Source: Phaseolus vulgaris
Lineage: Eukaryota > Streptophyta > Magnoliopsida > Fabales > Fabaceae
Reading direction: 5' to 3'
Length of the DNA: 64,000 nucleotides
Assembly (NCBI RefSeq): GCF_000499845.2
Contig: NC_023751.2
Coordinates: forward strand, 6,723,835-6,787,834
Below, in pieces: positions 1-10,202 of this stretch (its first letter is position 1; every line of letters starts with the position of its first letter). The notes under the pieces were generated by a model. It made no database searches, had not been told where the DNA came from, and was given only the letters and a program-made list of their open reading frames with translations. Made by a program: the position numbers and the translations under genes.

Positions 1-32
1 CCACGTGCGTTCGTCCGGTGCCTACCGGTACA
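1..32 (-). repeat. 3' LTR, first 32 bp only
   Basis: This stretch ends in CCTACCGGTACA, the same terminus as the LTR ending at 8594. On the minus strand both begin TGTACCGGTAGG. The two LTR ends differ at 3 of the 32 comparable positions. The remainder of the LTR lies to the left of the window. Confidence 0.85.
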
Positions 33-43
33 CTTGCCCCCCA
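33..43 (-). other. polypurine tract of the gypsy element
   Basis: The minus strand reads GGGGGGCAAG immediately before the TGTACCGG that opens the 3' LTR. A purine run abutting the 3' LTR is where plus-strand DNA synthesis is primed in LTR retrotransposons. The position and composition are directly visible; the function is by analogy. Confidence 0.75.
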
Positions 44-257
44 GGCTCGAGGTGAATAAAAGCCGAAGAGTCGTAATGATTGTTGTGCCTTTCGAGGTGT
101 CAGGCATTAAATGTAACGGAATGACGAGACATTTTGCTTTTAGTCGGAGGGGACAGAGATCGATCCGACGATGGAGATCGAGTGACGGTTCGACTTCCGA
201 CTGGCTGAGGTCGTCGGATGAACGTGCATCTAACGGTTGGGGGAGGAGGAAGAATGC

Positions 258-265
258 TATAAATA
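258..265 (+). promoter_or_regulatory. TATA box (TATAAATA) of the antisense gene
   Basis: A perfect TATAAATA lies about 150 bp upstream of the ATG at 409 and reads in the direction of the antisense gene, opposite to gag-pol. A transcription start near 290-300 would give a 5' leader of about 110 nt. The motif is seen; promoter activity is inferred. Confidence 0.6.
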
Positions 266-408
266 GCGTTCGCATTTGGATTAAGTTCGTGTTTTTGTGA
301 ATTCGGCATCCGAGTCGCTCCGAGTGCCGAGTCTATATTGCGAACGTGTGTTGCTGAATGAGTTGTAGTTGCCGACCGGCTGTTTGTTTCTGCACGTTGA
401 GGTTAGTT

Positions 409-2094
409 ATGTCGTCTCAACTTTCTTCAAATAGGATAGTGAATATAGAGTCGTCCGGGAGTGAGGGCTCTTCGTCCGGGAGTGGTGAAAGTACAAGTGG
501 GTCGAGGGGTCCAACGTATGATTGGGTGGATGTTAGTGTTAGGAACTTCCCTACTATTTTTAGAAAACCGGACGACCTAGATAAGGTGATAGCGAGGGCA
601 CCGGTTGTGCGGTCGGGTTTACCCTCGGATATTCTAATAGCCGAAATATGTGGGTATTCCGACCGGGTTTGTCACGGGAGGGAGAATGCGCCGGTAGATT
701 TTTTCTATGTGTATACCACATTATTTACTGATTTGAGGGTGACCCTGCCGTTCGACGATTTTACTATGGACGTGCTGTGAATCCTTAACCTAGCTCTGAC
801 ACAGCTTCATCCGAATTCATGGGCATGTTTACAAGCCTTTCGAATGGTGTGTCAACTTTTTGAGTTGACACCCATGGCGGAAGTGTTTTTGTTTTATTAT
901 AGCACATATCCGGTTAGTCCGGTAAGCTGGGTTTCCTTGGTGAGCCGCCCGGGGAGTGTGCGCTTTGCGGCGTTTACCACATCTTACAAGAATTTCAAGG
1001 AACGGTATTTTAAGATATTCATGGAGCCGGACGGCCGGGAGTACTTTTACACTGCTGAGGGTGGAACTAGGTTTCCATTTCATTGGACGCAGAATCCCGT
1101 TGCCCTTAACTCTAATTCCCGTACGACCGTGTCGGTGCTGGGTAAGGTTGTAATGGCGATAATCGACCAGCTCCCTCATAAGTTGCCGACAAGGAAAATA
1201 ATTGCATTATATGCGTCGTCCGATCCCTGGGTGGATTTTATTGGTATGTGAATGCAAATTTGTTGTGATTGAATAACTTCATTAATAGTGTTTAATTCTT
1301 GTGTGTTTTGCAGAAATCATGACACGGACGGACACATCCTTGAACGAGTATATGAACAACTTGCGCCAACAGAAGAACCGGCAGGCTGGTTCTCTTGAAA
1401 CAAGTGGGGCGTTGGCCGCCCGACTGACCTCAGTAGTGCCTGCTGCGGGGCCTTCTCGAACGGTTGCTGAACCGTCTTTGCTAACGGCCGGTTTGGAAAT
1501 AGCGGCCCATTTGCAAACGGAGCTGACGGCCGAGGAGAACGAAGTGCTTTCCACCATCCCTACGACAAAATTGATGGTGGAGACATTAGAATTGCAAAGT
1601 CGGGCGCTCGTGGCGAGCCGAACGGTAATCGAAGAGCTCGAGAGAGTTACGACCGTCACCGTTCCTCGTTTGAAGAAAGAGGTAACTGAAGCCAACCAAG
1701 CTGCGAAGGCGTCGGCCGAGATGGTCGAAAAGTTGAAGGCTCAAGTGGACGAGAAGCAGGCGACCGTGAAAGCGCAAGAGGGACTGACGAAGAACCTCGA
1801 GGCGCAACTAAAGGAAAGTGCCGACCGGGAGGAGGTGTTGAAAGCGGAAGTGGCCAAGTGCCAGGACTTCATGCTTCGCATTAGCGAAGAGTATTTTCGG
1901 TTAGGCATCGACAAGCGGCCTGTCTGCATGGAGCACCAACTGAGGACGACCGGTACGACATAGAAAAAATAGTAGTTGATGGAAAGCTGGTGCCGGCCAA
2001 CCTCGATGATGACTTGGATGAGGAGGCCGAGGCGGAGACCCCTGGCCCACAGCCGGACGCTTCATTTGAAAAATTAATGAACAATGTTCCATAA
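409..2094 (+). pseudogene. antisense ORF gene of the gypsy element, two exons, broken by a stop and a frameshift
   Basis: Exon 1 runs 409-1243 (an in-frame ATG also exists at 358). A 70-nt GT-AG intron at 1244-1313 (GTATGTG...TTTTGCAG) joins it in frame to exon 2, from 1314. Two lesions are visible. The first is a TGA at 778-780 with the same frame open on both sides. The second is a frame change near 1911-1915; without it the frame ends at 1970, and the shifted frame continues in an acidic tail to the stop at 2092-2094. The N-terminus is Ser/Gly/Glu-rich. The middle is a globular stretch with many aromatics (residues about 45-275). The C-terminal half after the intron is a Glu/Lys/Ala-rich coiled coil of about 140 residues. 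Tat-lineage elements are known to carry such antisense ORFs between pol and the 3' LTR; their function is unknown. It is not a host gene, since it sits wholly between the pol end and the polypurine tract. Confidence 0.75.
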
Positions 2095-2232
2095 AAAATT
2101 GCTGGACCCGGCATGTGGGCAATATACACTTGCATTTTGAATGTTTATAATTTCAGCTAGTACGTATAGTGCGTAGGCCGAACGGGTTATAGTTTCTAAA
2201 CATGGTTTGGTTTATATAAGTAATGATTTATG

Positions 2233-2615
2233 AATTCGGATGCCGAACGAGGCGTAGGTAATTTCGATTACGTTAGTAATAAGTTAATCCGGATGCCGAA
2301 CGAGGCATAAATAATTTCGATCACGTTAAAGTAATAAGATAATTCTGACGCCGAACGAGGCATAAATAATTCCGATTACGTTAAAGTAATAAGATAATTC
2401 TGATGTCGAACGAGGCATAAATAATTCCAATTACGTTGGTAATAATGCGAATGCCGAACGAGGCATGGATGATTTTGATTGCGTTAGTAATAATGCGAAT
2501 GTCGAACGAGGCCTGGATAATTCTGATTACGTTAGTAATAATGCGAATGCCGAACGAGGCATGGATGATTCTGATTACGTTAGTAATAATGCGAATGCCA
2601 AACGAGGCATAGATT
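2233..2615 (+). repeat. tandem repeat, 8 copies of about 47-57 bp, in the pol-antisense-ORF spacer
   Basis: Eight successive units share the core GCCGAACGAGGC followed by an AT-rich part ending ATTACGTTAGTAATAA. The last four units (AATGCGAATGCCGAACGAGG) are more alike than the first four, so the array probably expanded in stages. It separates the 3' end of the antisense gene from the 3' end of pol. Such variable arrays are common in Tat-type elements. Units are contiguous with no unique spacers, so this is not CRISPR-like. Confidence 0.85.
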
Positions 2616-2740
2616 GAGAGTAATAAAAGGAATAGGAGACTTGGATTTTAATCTATAGTGCCTCGTTAAAACCTTCTCGGTCGTAAACCCTCCTTAGGGA
2701 AAAATCGACCGAGCGAGGAAAGAGTACACGTTCATTAATT

Positions 2741-3802
2741 TCAACTGTAATAAAATTTGAGATGCGTGGCATTCCACGTTCTCGGTATGTCCTTCCGAGA
2801 TAAATGTTCTAAGTAATAGGCTCCACCAGCTGCCGTATATGCTATGCGGAATGGTCCTTCCCAATTGCTAGAGAACTTGCCTCCTTCCTTCCGGGCGCCA
2901 CTTCGCATTCGCCATATTAAGTCACCTTTGTGGAACAGTCTCGGTTTGACCTTGGAATTGTATCGTCTGGCAGCCCGGATTTTGCATGTTTCTTCTCTAA
3001 TTCTACACTTGTCCTGAAGTTCGTTGATGAGGTCGAGGCCGACCGAGAGGCTTTCCTTATTCAGATCAAGGTCAAGGGTTTGTCGGCGGAGAGAAGGTTC
3101 TCCGATTTCAACGGAGATCATGGCTTCAGTGCCATACGTTAAGCTGTACGACGTTTCTTGTGTAGTCGTCTGAGGGGTACAACGATATGCCCATAAGACT
3201 TCTAAGAGTTCTTCAGTCCAGTTACCCTTTGCTGGGCCGAGACGTTTCTCCAGTAATCTTGTTTGCAGCTTCTGCTTGTCCGTTTGTTTGCGGATGTTCT
3301 CGTAAAATTCAGCTAACGTCCGATCGGTGAATTGCCGACCGTTATCGGTGATGATGATCTGTGGGAGGCCGAAGCGGCAAACAATATTCTTCCATACGAA
3401 ATTTTGGACATTGCAAGCGGTGATCGTAGTCAGAAGCTCGGCTTCAATCCACTTGGTAAAGTAATCAATGCCAACCAGTAAGAATTTACATTGGCCTTTA
3501 CCGGGGGCGAAAGGGCCAATGATGTCCATACCCCATTGGATGAACGACCAGGGTGATAGCATAAAATGAAGTTCCTCAGGTTTTTGATGGAACAAAGTAC
3601 CAAACTCTTGACATTTAAGGCATTTCTGGACAAAATCGGTACAGTCGCCTTGGACGGTCGACCAATAGTATCCGGCTCGGACTACTTTGGCGGCCATTGT
3701 TCGCGCGCCTGAGTGAGTACCACAAATACCTTCGTGCAATTCCCGGACGACATATAAGGCTTGATCGGGTGTCAAACATTTAAGGAGTGGCCGGGTATAA
3801 CC
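2741..3802 (-). pseudogene. gypsy integrase region, core disrupted
   Basis: This is the end of the gag-pol frame. The N-terminal zinc-binding segment is recognisable (HEGICGTHSG, then CLKCQEFG), as are the first two catalytic aspartates (MDIIGPF and TDNGRQF). At the third catalytic position the open frame reads unrelated residues. The expected NGQAE-type motif is present only in another frame at 3261-3293, and the aspartate-to-glutamate spacing is about ten residues too short. A small deletion with a compensating shift is inferred, leaving an open but non-catalytic frame. The C-terminal part (GDLIWR, NWEGPF) is normal. The frame ends at a natural TGA at 2741-2743. Confidence 0.85.
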
Positions 3803-4513
3803 TCAACGATAAAGGTCGTCGCCGATTAAGACGAAACGGGCGGCCTGCAGCTTCATGGTTTTTTCACCTAGAGGACTACATGTAGCATCGAGTAAATATT
3901 GCTTAATTGGGGTAATCCAAGTAGATTCCGCGTCATTCGTTAGGCATTCCTGTTGGTCGATGCTTGGGCGTACAAGCGTAACATGGATGACCGATCGATG
4001 TATTCCCTTACATTTCGTGGTTGCCAGCCGGGACAAGGCGTCTGCGCGAGTATTGTGATCGCGTCGAACGTGTTGCATGGAAATTTCCCAAAATGTGCTC
4101 ATCAACTGTTTGACTAAGTGATAGTATCGCTGCAGAAAGCTTTCTCGGACTTCATATTCGTCATTAAGCTGACCGATGACTAGCCTGAAATCACTTTTAC
4201 AAATTAACTTAGTGATTTCCAATTCTTGAGCGAGGCGTAGACCGGCTAAAATGGCTTCATATTCGGCCTAATTGTTTGAAGTTTTGAAGTCGAATTTTAG
4301 GGCTTGCTCGATAACAATCTCGCCGGGTCCTTCCAAAATGATTTCAGCGCCGCACGACCTCTCGTTGGAGGAGCCATCCACATATAAAATCCACGATGAG
4401 TGTTCAGTCCCGGCCGAGGAAGGAGTGAGTTCGGCTGCGAAATCAGCAAGAGCTTGCGACTTGATGGCTCCTCGTGGTTGGTACTGAATATGGAATTCGG
4501 ATAGTTCGATCGT
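3803..4513 (-). pseudogene. gypsy RNase H region with two stops
   Basis: Reading in the same frame as RT, the first acidic motif is visible as ILYVDGSS, the second in AEYEAILAGL, and the third in RADALSR. A TAG at 4268-4270 precedes AEYEA where relatives usually carry Glu. A TGA at 3803-3805 sits just after DDLYR, where Arg is usual. The latter is consistent with CGA to TGA decay. The domain degrades the RNA strand of RNA:DNA hybrids in intact elements. Confidence 0.85.
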
Positions 4514-5638
4514 TCATCCGATCATTCGTCTGGCTAAATCGGGTTTAGTGAGAATCTTTACAATAGGGTAATTTGTCCGAACAATAATACGATGATTTTG
4601 AAAATACATACGCATTCGTCGGGCGGTAATGATGAGAGTCATAGCCACCTTTTCGATCATTTGGTATCGGATCTCGGCGCCATGGAGGGCGCGACTAACG
4701 AAATAAACTGGACGTTCCTCACAATTGATTTCTTGTACCAAGACTGAACTAACGACTTCGTTTGAAACGGCGAGGTAGACTATAATCGGCTCTCGGGCGT
4801 CCGGTTTCTGGATGATCGATGGGGAGGATAAAGAGGTTTTCAATTGGAGGAAGATTTCCTCACATTCGGCCGACCACTCAAAGCGAGATGCTTTTTTCAA
4901 TAATTGGACGATGGATCTCGTTCGTTCTGCGAGTTTAGGAACAAATCTGGATAAGGCGGTGAGCCGACCGATGAGTCTTTGAATTTCTTTAATGGAGTTG
5001 GGGCTTCTCATTTCGAAAATAGTTTTACATTTCTCAGGGTTAGCTTCTATGCCTCTATGGGTAAGCATAAAACCTAAGAACTTTTCTCCCTCGACGCCAA
5101 ACGCACACTTGTTAGGATTGAGTCGCATCTGGTGCTGGCGGAGAGCTTGAAAAACTTCTTTTAGGTCAACAACATGTTGCTTACATGAGTCGGACTTGAC
5201 AACAATGTCATCCACATAGACTTCAACATTCCGACCGATCATGTCGTGGAAAACGTGGTCCATTAGTCTTTGATAAGTGACCCCGGCGTTCTTGAGTCCG
5301 AAGGGCATAACTTCATAATAGAAATTATCGGAATCAGTCATAAAGGTCGTCTTCTTTCGGTCGGCCGGGTGCATTTGGATTTGATTATAACCTGAATAGG
5401 CATCAAGGAAGCTAAGGACGTGATGTCCAGCCGCCCCATCAACGAGACGATCGATGGTAGGCAGAGGATAAGAGTCTTTTGGGCATGCCTTATTGAGGTC
5501 CGTGTAGTCAACGCACATTCGCCATTTTCTATTTGCTTTCTTTACCATAACTACATTGGCTAGCCATGTAGTGTAATGGGCTTTTCGAATGAATCCGGCT
5601 TGTAATAACTTATCAGCTTCGGCACGTACGGCTTGGCG
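4514..5638 (-). pseudogene. gypsy reverse transcriptase region
   Basis: The frame is open for about 374 codons (5638 to 4517). Visible motifs are WRMCVDYTDLNKACPKDSYP, FLDAYSGYNQI, PFGLKNAGVTYQRLMD, the catalytic YVDD in EVYVDDIVVKS, and the thumb/connection region FLGFMLTHRGIE. The TGA at 4514-4516 follows RMIG, where tryptophan is normal in the family, so it looks like TGG to TGA. The best-preserved enzyme domain of the element. Confidence 0.9.
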
Positions 5639-6787
5639 TCATTCGTCCCCCAAATTTCTTTTCTTCTGAGCTATTGGTCTAGCTTCTTTATATAATGATA
5701 GTCGGTGGGTAATGACCTTCGGGTCTACGCTAGGCATGTCAGCGGCTGTCCATGCGAACAGGTCGGCATTTTTAGCAAGCATTGTGCCGATGGCCATTCG
5801 GTCGTCCGGCTTTAGTGAGGTGCCAATATGTGTAACGTGGCGATCATCGCAAAGTGGGAATTGATGCAAGTCTTCTCCTGCTTCCATGCAGGGATCGTCC
5901 ATACGAGGGTCGAGATCAACAAGGGCTATCATCTGACGGCGGGACATGCGCCGTCCGGAATGTCGAGTTGGGGATCGTCCTCGTTTTTGTGGGAGTCGGT
6001 CTTCCGGATTGGTCGTGTAGAGTCGCCGAGTTGGCTCACTTTTCAAACTCGCAACATAACATTCTCTAGCGATTTTTTGATTGACATGGATTGTTGCAAT
6101 GTCATCATTTGCCGAAGGAAATTTCATGGCTAAGTGTGGGGTGGAAACAATGGCTTTTAATCTGTTGATGGACGGTCGGCCGAGCAGGATGTTGTAGGAA
6201 GTCTGGGCGTTAACCAGAAGATATCGTACGTTTATTGTTTTATGGAGACCGTCTTCCTCACCAAAGGTTGTATACAAGTTTATATACCCCTTAGTGTCGA
6301 CCCGTTCACCTGAGAACCCTACAATTTGTTCGTTATAGGGTTGAATGTCTGCTTCTGGGATGCGCATTTTCTTGAAGATTTCCCAATATAATATATCGAC
6401 CGAGCTACCCTGGTCTACCAAAGTTTTGGCAATTGCGAACTTGTCAATTTCCACAGTGATTACCATAGGGTCGTCCTGGGCTGGATCTATGGCTGTGAAG
6501 TCGTCGTCAGTGAAAGTGATCAGAGGTATGTGTGGGCGCCTTCTCGTAGTAACATGAGCGGACTGAATGTCTCGGAGATGTTTCTTTCGGGCGGAATTTG
6601 AGCACCCGCCACCGGCAAAGCCTCCGGCTATGTAATTTGCTTCGTGGTTTGGTTCGCCCAAGGTAACGGGTCCAACAATCATATTGATGACTTCGCGGAC
6701 TCGTTGACGAGGGCAGACGTTTCGGTCGAGACTTGTGCTACGGGCGCGTGTACGCCGAACGGGGCTTTCACTGCGTTTCCGCGAAGC
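5639..6787 (-). pseudogene. gypsy aspartic protease and linker
   Basis: The frame continues from the gag zinc-knuckle region, separated by a TAG at 6788-6790 and followed by a TGA at 5639-5641 before RT. The protease core is recognisable: the catalytic-site stretch TLVDQGSSVDILYW and the later SYNILLGRPSINRL. An Arg/Ser-rich spacer lies at the N-terminal end. The start of the RT palm (DLFAWTAADMPSVD) is at the C-terminal end. Confidence 0.85.
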
Positions 6788-6790
6788 CTA

Positions 6791-8090
6791 GCTATGGTCA
6801 GTTCGGCGTTTGTAATTGTTACGGTATGACCAGTCGTCACCACGAGATGGACGATCGGTACTTCGTGGTGGGGATCTTGAATTCCTTATCATCTTGACGA
6901 ACTGCCGCAAATGGCCAGCCTGGATGAGCTCTTCGATTTTGTCCTTCAACGCTTGACATCCTTCGGTCGTGTGGCCAAAATTTCGATGGTACTGCATTCG
7001 GTGGTGTTTGATATTGTTTTAGTGTCGGAAGTAGATCCGTTTGTAGTGCTTCATCTAGGGCTCGTCCCCTCGGAACAGTTAAAGGGGTGTAACTGTTAAA
7101 CCTGGGGATTCGGCCTCCTCTGTTCCGGTCAGACCTTGGAGTGGTTCGGACGGTCCGTTCGGTCTCGACTTCTCTTTCTTTGCTCGGGGTTTGATCTTTG
7201 AGGACTCCGGATCCTACGGCTTTGAACCGTTGGTGATAGTCAATGTGTTCCTCGATTTGCATGAATTTGGTTGCTCGAGTTCGAAGATCTTCCATGTCTT
7301 GAGGCGGCTTTTTGATGAGACTTTCTGTAAAACGGCTCGGCCGGATGGCCAAAACCAAATGGTGTAATGCGACTTCCTGTTTGAGCCCTCGGATATTCAT
7401 ACATGCCTTGTTGAATCTATCTAAAAAGGTTCTGAGAGATTCACCTTTCTCTTGTTGTACCACTAGGAGAGACATGGAGGACATGTGATGCGGTCGTCTG
7501 GTGGCATATTGAGTAGAGAATTTTGCGGCTAAGACGTCGAAGTCGTCAATGGAATTCGGAGGCAGCTTTGTGAACCAAGTAAGAGGTTCTCCCTGAAGCG
7601 ACGTGGGGAATACTTTGCACCACACATTGTTATCTGTGGTATACAAAGTCATTTGCGTCTTGTAAACATTTAAATGCTCGTCTGGGTCGGTCGAGCCGTC
7701 ATAGAGTTTAATGGCGAGACCTCTCCACTTGTCAGGAAGTGGTGTGGTGATGATTTTGTCTGTAAAAGGATGACCCCTTTTACTTAACTTTCTTTCGACT
7801 ATTTCAGTTCTGGAAGCAGGATTGGTGTCGGTCGGTGTAGGTATGCGAGAGGCGGTTCGGTCGGCCATATGGGATTGGCCTTCTCGTTCGGGATTATCAA
7901 CCTGTCGCTGGAGTTGTGCATTCTGTTCTCTCAATAAGGCAATTTCTTCCTCTTAACGGCGTCTATCCTCTTCGTGTTGACGACGGTCTTCAATCCCCTT
8001 TTGCCGCAGTTCCTCCATCTGAGTTTGGAGGGTTTGAATCATAGTCATCTATTCTGCCATAGCGTCGTTGTTGTTCCTTGTTGCAACCAT
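6791..8090 (-). pseudogene. gypsy gag with zinc-knuckle, start codon to nucleocapsid
   Basis: The true start is inferred to be ATG at 8088-8090, 31 nt inside the primer-binding site, because the coiled N-terminus (QMEELRQKG, EEEIALLREQ) reads in the same frame as the gag core. In-frame stops occur at 8049-8051 (TAG) and 7953-7955 (TAA). The capsid-like core includes WCKVFPTSLQGEPLTWFTKL and FLDRFNKACMNIRG. Near 6985-7000 the frame shifts. Downstream, in the pol frame, lies YHRNFGHTTEGC, the histidine and last cysteine of a knuckle whose first cysteine is lost at the shift. Gag and pol would otherwise be one continuous frame. Confidence 0.85.
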
Positions 8091-8120
8091 TATAGCTTTA
8101 AAAATTGAAATCTTGCCTCG

Positions 8121-8138
8121 GCCCCACGGTGGGCGCCA
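8121..8138 (-). other. primer-binding site, complementary to tRNA-Lys(CUU) 3' end
   Basis: The minus strand reads TGGCGCCCACCGTGGGGC, one base inside the 5' LTR. It is complementary to an acceptor/T-arm end GCCCCACGGTGGGCGCCA, which matches my recollection of plant tRNA-Lys(CUU). The position is diagnostic. The tRNA identity should be confirmed against a tRNA set. Confidence 0.75.
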
Positions 8139-8139
8139 A

Positions 8140-8594
8140 TGGTACCTGAATGGAGAGATGGGGCCCAGACACGGTCGGTTGACGTAGTATAATTGCTGAC
8201 GTGTCGATCTTCTTCTCCTTCGGTCGGTCGTTCCTTCTTAGTGTCTCCTTCGGTCGGGCGGGGGAGGGTACCTGCGAAGGCACTCCGACGCTCAAGTAAG
8301 TATGAGATTCCAAGTGTGATTTAGTAAGTGAATGAAAACGTACCTTTCTCTGGCTTGAGCATAGTATTTATAGGATTGCCTAATGGGCTTTCTATCCCTT
8401 GGGCTCAGGGTGGTTATGGATAGGTCATGTCAGTCGTGCTCCGGAATACCCGGAGAACATATCTTCTTTAAACGCGTATTCCTTATTCTTCGGAGGTGTA
8501 TCTTAACCACCTTAGTTTGTCACATAAATGCCCTTACATTTATTATGCATTCGGTCGGTCGGCCACATGAGTTCGTTCGGTGCCTACCGGTACA
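8140..8594 (-). repeat. 5' LTR of the gypsy element (455 bp)
   Basis: On the minus strand it runs from TGTACCGGTAGG at 8594 to GGTACCA at 8140, a near-perfect short inverted terminus. A TATAAATA at 8372-8365 marks the likely promoter. Near the 3' end, 8267-8301, is a block (ACCTGCGAAGGCACTCCGAC) shared with the LTR remnants at 21.6, 33.9 and 61.1 kb. Confidence 0.88.
8365..8372 (-). promoter_or_regulatory. LTR TATA box (TATAAATA)
   Basis: TATAAATA on the minus strand, in the middle of the 5' LTR. The same octamer occurs at the equivalent place in the LTR remnants at 21742-21749, 33834-33841 and 61011-61018. Confidence 0.6.
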
Positions 8595-9711
8595 ATAATA
8601 ATAATATAAATAGATAATTAATGAATTAAAGAGAAGTTATCATCTTTATATAAAAGAGTTACTTTTTTTAATGATCACATGTCTGAATAAAACTATACAA
8701 ACGTTAACTTATATCCATAAGACGTTCAATATATTTATTAATTGTAGGTGTTATTATGTATGTGACAGAACATTGTTTGAAAAAGTTGTGAATAAAACTG
8801 CTCTAAATGTCCTAGATATCTATTTGATATCTAATACAAAATTTAGATCGCATTAAAAAGTGTAGTTACTTCGGAACCAAGATCCAGCATAATATGACTA
8901 ATTTTATTATAGTTCATATCCATAAAAAAAAATATTCGAGAATCTCCATTTTTCTCTAGTAGGCTTCTCAACAAATATTCTTGAGTAAAGTTAAAATTGG
9001 ATTTTTTTCTACTCAAAACTTAACATTAAAAAAAGCTATTTGTAGCGCGTAAGTAGTATAATACTCAATGAAATGAAATCAATAATGTTATGGATTCAGA
9101 ATTCGATCATAGCTACAAATAAAATTAAATTATAGCATATAAGTGGACTATAATACTTTTCTTATAAATTGGTTTTACGATTATAAATCTATTTACTAAA
9201 ATGATATTAAAACTATTTAAAATATATTTTAGTTAAGTTTAATAATATTTTAGCCCAGTGCATTCATTTCAAATGTTTTCTGCTCTTTTCTCTTCATGAA
9301 GTTTTAAGAAAAATATCTTCCTAATCTATTTATTCTAGCCTTTTTCCATTGAAATTTTGTGAAAAACTCATTTAAGACTTCAATTTATTTATTTATTAAT
9401 ATTAAGATGGTTATTATTGGAGGAGTGTTTGCAGTACATCCATAGACACATTTTATTTGATTAATTGAGATACATTTTATTTGATTAATTGAGATAAGAT
9501 ATGACATCTACAATTATTTTTGTGATTTTTATTAACTCCAACCAATATGAACGTATTTTCAAAAGAGTAGATTAAATTGTGAAGTCAACCCCCAATGTCA
9601 AGGGAAAACGGGATTTTATAAGTATCTCAAGAGAAAAGACCTTTTCGAGTTACAGAATGAAATTGTGAACATTGTTAAGAATATTTTTTTGAAAAACGGG
9701 TTTTGTAAAGG
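8595..9711. other. AT-rich intergenic DNA
   Basis: No ORF with recognisable content. Contains two adjacent copies of ATACATTTTATTTGATTAAT near 9460-9490. Nothing else identified. Confidence 0.5.
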
Positions 9712-9720
9712 TTGGAGCTG

Positions 9721-10146
9721 CTGTTTCTTCCTACACCTCTCATTCCAATATAAAATATAAAAATACTTTTTTTTATTTGTTTTGTCATCCCACATTTTGG
9801 ATTATATAATATAAAAGTTAATATTGGATTCGAAAATATCTTACAGATTAAGTTATCTGGAGTATAATTTTAAAAAATGGTATTTTGAATTATATAATTT
9901 AGAAATCTAGATTTGATAGTAGCTTTCAGATTAAGTAATTCAGACACGTATTTGAAAAAAGGTTTTCGAATTATAATTCGGAAGTTAATATCATATTAGA
10001 AAAGACTTTCAGATTATGTAATAAAAAAACTAATCATACATCTGAAAAAAGACTTTCAGATTGTGTCATCTGGAAGCTAATTACGAATTTGAAAAAAGAC
10101 TTCTGGAAATGCGAAAATAACATATGGAGGTGCAGGAAGAAACAAT
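9721..10146. mobile_element. Mutator-like MITE (TIR TTTCTTCCTRCACCTC)
   Basis: The left end TGTTTCTTCCTACACCTC and the inverted right end GAGGTGCAGGAAGAAACA match at 17 of 18 bases. The flanking 9-mers TTGGAGCTG (9712-9720) and CTAGAGCTG (10147-10155) agree at 7 of 9, an aged 9-bp target duplication typical of Mutator superfamily elements. The interior has alternating inverted words such as GATTAAGTAATTC and TTTCAGATTATGT. No coding capacity. Confidence 0.65.
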
Positions 10147-10202
10147 CTAGAGCTGAACTTAGAAGAAAAATAGGTCAATAATGTATTCATCCTTTCTTCC
10201 AC

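Larger units (their letters stand above)
1..8594 (-). mobile_element. Ty3/gypsy (Tat/Retand-like) LTR retrotransposon, degenerate, 3' LTR cut by window edge
   Basis: On the minus strand the order is 5' LTR (8140-8594), primer-binding site (8121-8138), gag-pol (8090 to 2741), a tandem-repeat spacer, a gene on the opposite strand (409-2094), a purine tract (33-43) and the start of the 3' LTR (1-32). The protease-RT-RNase H-integrase order is that of Ty3/gypsy. A single gag-pol frame, no visible chromodomain, and an antisense ORF downstream of pol fit the Tat/Retand branch as I know it. Seven in-frame stops and two frame disruptions show it cannot make its own polyprotein. The flank after 8594 is AATAA-rich. 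The other flank is outside the window, so a target duplication cannot be tested. Confidence 0.9.

Noticed and set aside
829..1695. minus-strand ORFs across the antisense gene
   Set aside because: Opposite-strand shadows; the plus-strand frames splice in phase and form a coherent protein.
2233..2615. CRISPR-like repeat pattern
   Set aside because: Units are contiguous with diverged tails rather than constant repeats with unique spacers, and the locus is inside a plant retrotransposon.
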